From positions 1-25,506 of the forward strand of contig CAZXOC010000079.1 in NCBI GenBank assembly GCA_964642165.1: a DNA stretch of 25,506 nt, given 5' to 3'. Made by a program: the position numbers and the translations under genes. The notes below the pieces were generated by a model. It made no database searches. It saw only the letters and a list, made by a program, of their open reading frames with translations, and had not been told where the DNA came from. Of the stretch, positions 24,228-25,506 are shown piece by piece; position 1 is the stretch's first letter, and each line of letters begins with the position of its first letter. Origin of the DNA: CAYRVX01 sp964642165 (GTDB taxonomy: Bacteria; Planctomycetota; Phycisphaerae; SM23-33).

Positions 24228-25506
24228 GGCGCGGCGAGCGATCGAGGAGACGCGTTTCGGCGGTCCGTGCGCGCGGCACGGCCGGGGCGCCCGCGCCTGC
24301 CCGGCGGCGATCCCGGCACTGATTCTCCTTCTGGCGGGGGCCTGTCTCGCGACTCCCCGTGACTCCGGAAAGGTGGCGGGCGACGTGAACGCGAACATCC
24401 GGCGGCGCGGCAGCCTGGGCAACTCCCGCGTGCAGTTCGAGAAGAGCCGCAAGGGCCACGTCGCGTTCCTCGGCGGCTCGATCACGGAGATGAACGGCTA
24501 CCGCCCGATGGTGTGCGACTGGCTGAAGAAACGCTTCGGGGACACGACGTTCACCTTCACGAACGCGGGGATCGCCTCGACGTGCTCGACGACGGGGGCG
24601 TTCCGGCTCCGGCGGGACGTGCTCGAGAAGGGCCCGGCGGACCTCCTGTTCATCGAGTTCGCCGTCAACGACGACCAGGACGCCGCCCACGCCCGCCGCG
24701 AGTGCATCCGCGGCATGGAGGGCATCCTCCGCCACGCCCGCCTGCACAACCCCTTCGCGGACATCGTGGTGACGTACTTCGTCAACCCCGGCATGCTCGC
24801 GGCGATCCGGGCCGGCAGGACGCCGCTGGCGATCGCCGCCCACGAGGACGTCGCCACCCACTACGCCGTCTCGACGATCCACCTGGCCCGCGAGGTGGCC
24901 GGGCGCATCGACGCCGGCCGGCTCACCTGGGAGCAGTTCGGCGGCACGCACCCGGCGCGGCGCGGCAACGCCCTCTGCGCCGGGATGATCCAGCACCTGC
25001 TGACCGCCGCCTGGGCAAAGCCGCTTCCCGCCAACGCCGCCAAGGTCAAGCACGCCGTGCCCGAACGACCCCTCGACGAGCGGAGCTACTGGCGCGGCCG
25101 CTTCGTCGACCCGAAGCGCGCCAAGCTCGCGGCCGGCTGGAAGGTCCACGTGCCTGAGTGGAAGAAGCTGCCCGGCCGCTGCCGCGGTCGGTTCGAGGAC
25201 GCTGCGCTGTTGTGCGCCGACCGGGCGGGCGCGGAGCTGACGCTGGAGTTCACCGGCACGGCCGTCGGCGCGTACGTGCTCGCGGGCCCGGACGCCGGCA
25301 CCGTCGAGGCCGCCATCGACGGCGGCAAACCAAAGGCCGTCGACCTGTACCACCGCTTCAGCCGCGGCCTGCACTACCCGCGGACCGTCGTCTTCGACGC
25401 CGACCTCGCGCCGGGAAAGCACACGCTCCGCCTGCGCGTGACCGACCGGAGGAACAAGAGCAGTTCCGGCACGGCCATGCGGATCCTCCACTTCGTGGCG
25501 AACTGA
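24220..25506 (+). CDS. SGNH/GDSL-type hydrolase with C-terminal beta-sandwich
   Basis: The product is 428 residues and complete; its stop is the last codon of the window. The TTG at 24220 lies inside the end of the oxidoreductase gene and has GGAGG six nt upstream. A long N-region precedes the hydrophobic stretch IPALILLLAGACLA (31-44), so it is secreted or, less likely, lipidated at Cys42. The hydrolase domain (about 78-265) has block I FLGGSIT with nucleophile Ser87, block II NAGI with Gly117, block III AVND with Asn150, and block V GGTHP with His244. The Asp normally three residues before that His is Gly here. Residues 285-428 form a beta-rich accessory domain (LTLEFTGTAVGAYVLAG and HTLRLRVTD). 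By family it would be an esterase or deacetylase on glycans; the substrate is inferred only from the neighbouring glycosidases. Confidence 0.88.
   Translation: MAEARRAIEETRFGGPCARHGRGARACPAAIPALILLLAGACLATPRDSGKVAGDVNANIRRRGSLGNSRVQFEKSRKGHVAFLGGSITEMNGYRPMVCDWLKKRFGDTTFTFTNAGIASTCSTTGAFRLRRDVLEKGPADLLFIEFAVNDDQDAAHARRECIRGMEGILRHARLHNPFADIVVTYFVNPGMLAAIRAGRTPLAIAAHEDVATHYAVSTIHLAREVAGRIDAGRLTWEQFGGTHPARRGNALCAGMIQHLLTAAWAKPLPANAAKVKHAVPERPLDERSYWRGRFVDPKRAKLAAGWKVHVPEWKKLPGRCRGRFEDAALLCADRAGAELTLEFTGTAVGAYVLAGPDAGTVEAAIDGGKPKAVDLYHRFSRGLHYPRTVVFDADLAPGKHTLRLRVTDRRNKSSSGTAMRILHFVAN

Overview
The window is GC-rich bacterial DNA, most likely from a member of the Planctomycetota, and is probably a metagenome scaffold because it contains one 100-base run of N (6436-6535). 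The assignment rests on several things seen here: a secreted protein whose N-terminus resembles the planctomycete LEPR-type motif (EALEGRLLLDA), a type I dockerin-like domain, a pseudopilin-like region ending in an H-X10-DG motif, and many secreted or lipid-anchored carbohydrate-active proteins. It cannot be proven from this sequence alone. All coding calls are translations read by eye. Long antisense open frames are common because of the base composition and were discarded.

Layout. 1-3597 (minus): an unknown lipoprotein followed by MutS, which runs off the left edge. 3809-4921 (plus): a divergent ADP-ribosylglycohydrolase-fold protein. 4994-6317 (minus): two tandem related membrane proteins, the longer one carrying a pseudopilin-like C-terminal region. 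6436-6535: assembly gap. 6536-10055 (minus): a large multidomain secreted glycoside-hydrolase-like protein whose 3' end is lost in the gap. 10156-13875 (minus): a zinc-ribbon/DUF4190-like/GspG-like membrane protein, a von Willebrand A lipoprotein with two ExbD-like segments, and a B12-type radical SAM protein. The last two overlap by 4 nt. 14004-18450 (plus): a secreted GH78-type alpha-L-rhamnosidase and, 22 nt later, a membrane ankyrin-repeat protein. 18503-19750 (minus): a class I methyltransferase with a THUMP-like C-terminus. 19897-21900 (plus): a cytoplasmic GHL6/GH151-like glycosidase. 21901-22464: no gene, but a dense series of perfect inverted repeats. 22465-25506 (plus): a frameshifted secreted fragment, a Tat-exported FAD-dependent oxidoreductase and an SGNH hydrolase that overlaps it by 8 nt.

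How it fits together. The right half and the 6536-10055 protein look like a plant or algal polysaccharide-degrading repertoire: rhamnosidase, a probable fucosidase-like enzyme, an SGNH (possibly deacylating) hydrolase and a secreted oxidoreductase. The left and centre hold housekeeping genes (MutS) and lineage-type membrane proteins of unknown role. I see no CRISPR array, tRNA, rRNA, prophage or transposase. The least explained parts are the hairpin-rich non-coding element at 21957-22288, the radical SAM plus ExbD-like/vWA gene pair, and the two membrane proteins with pseudopilin-like domains.
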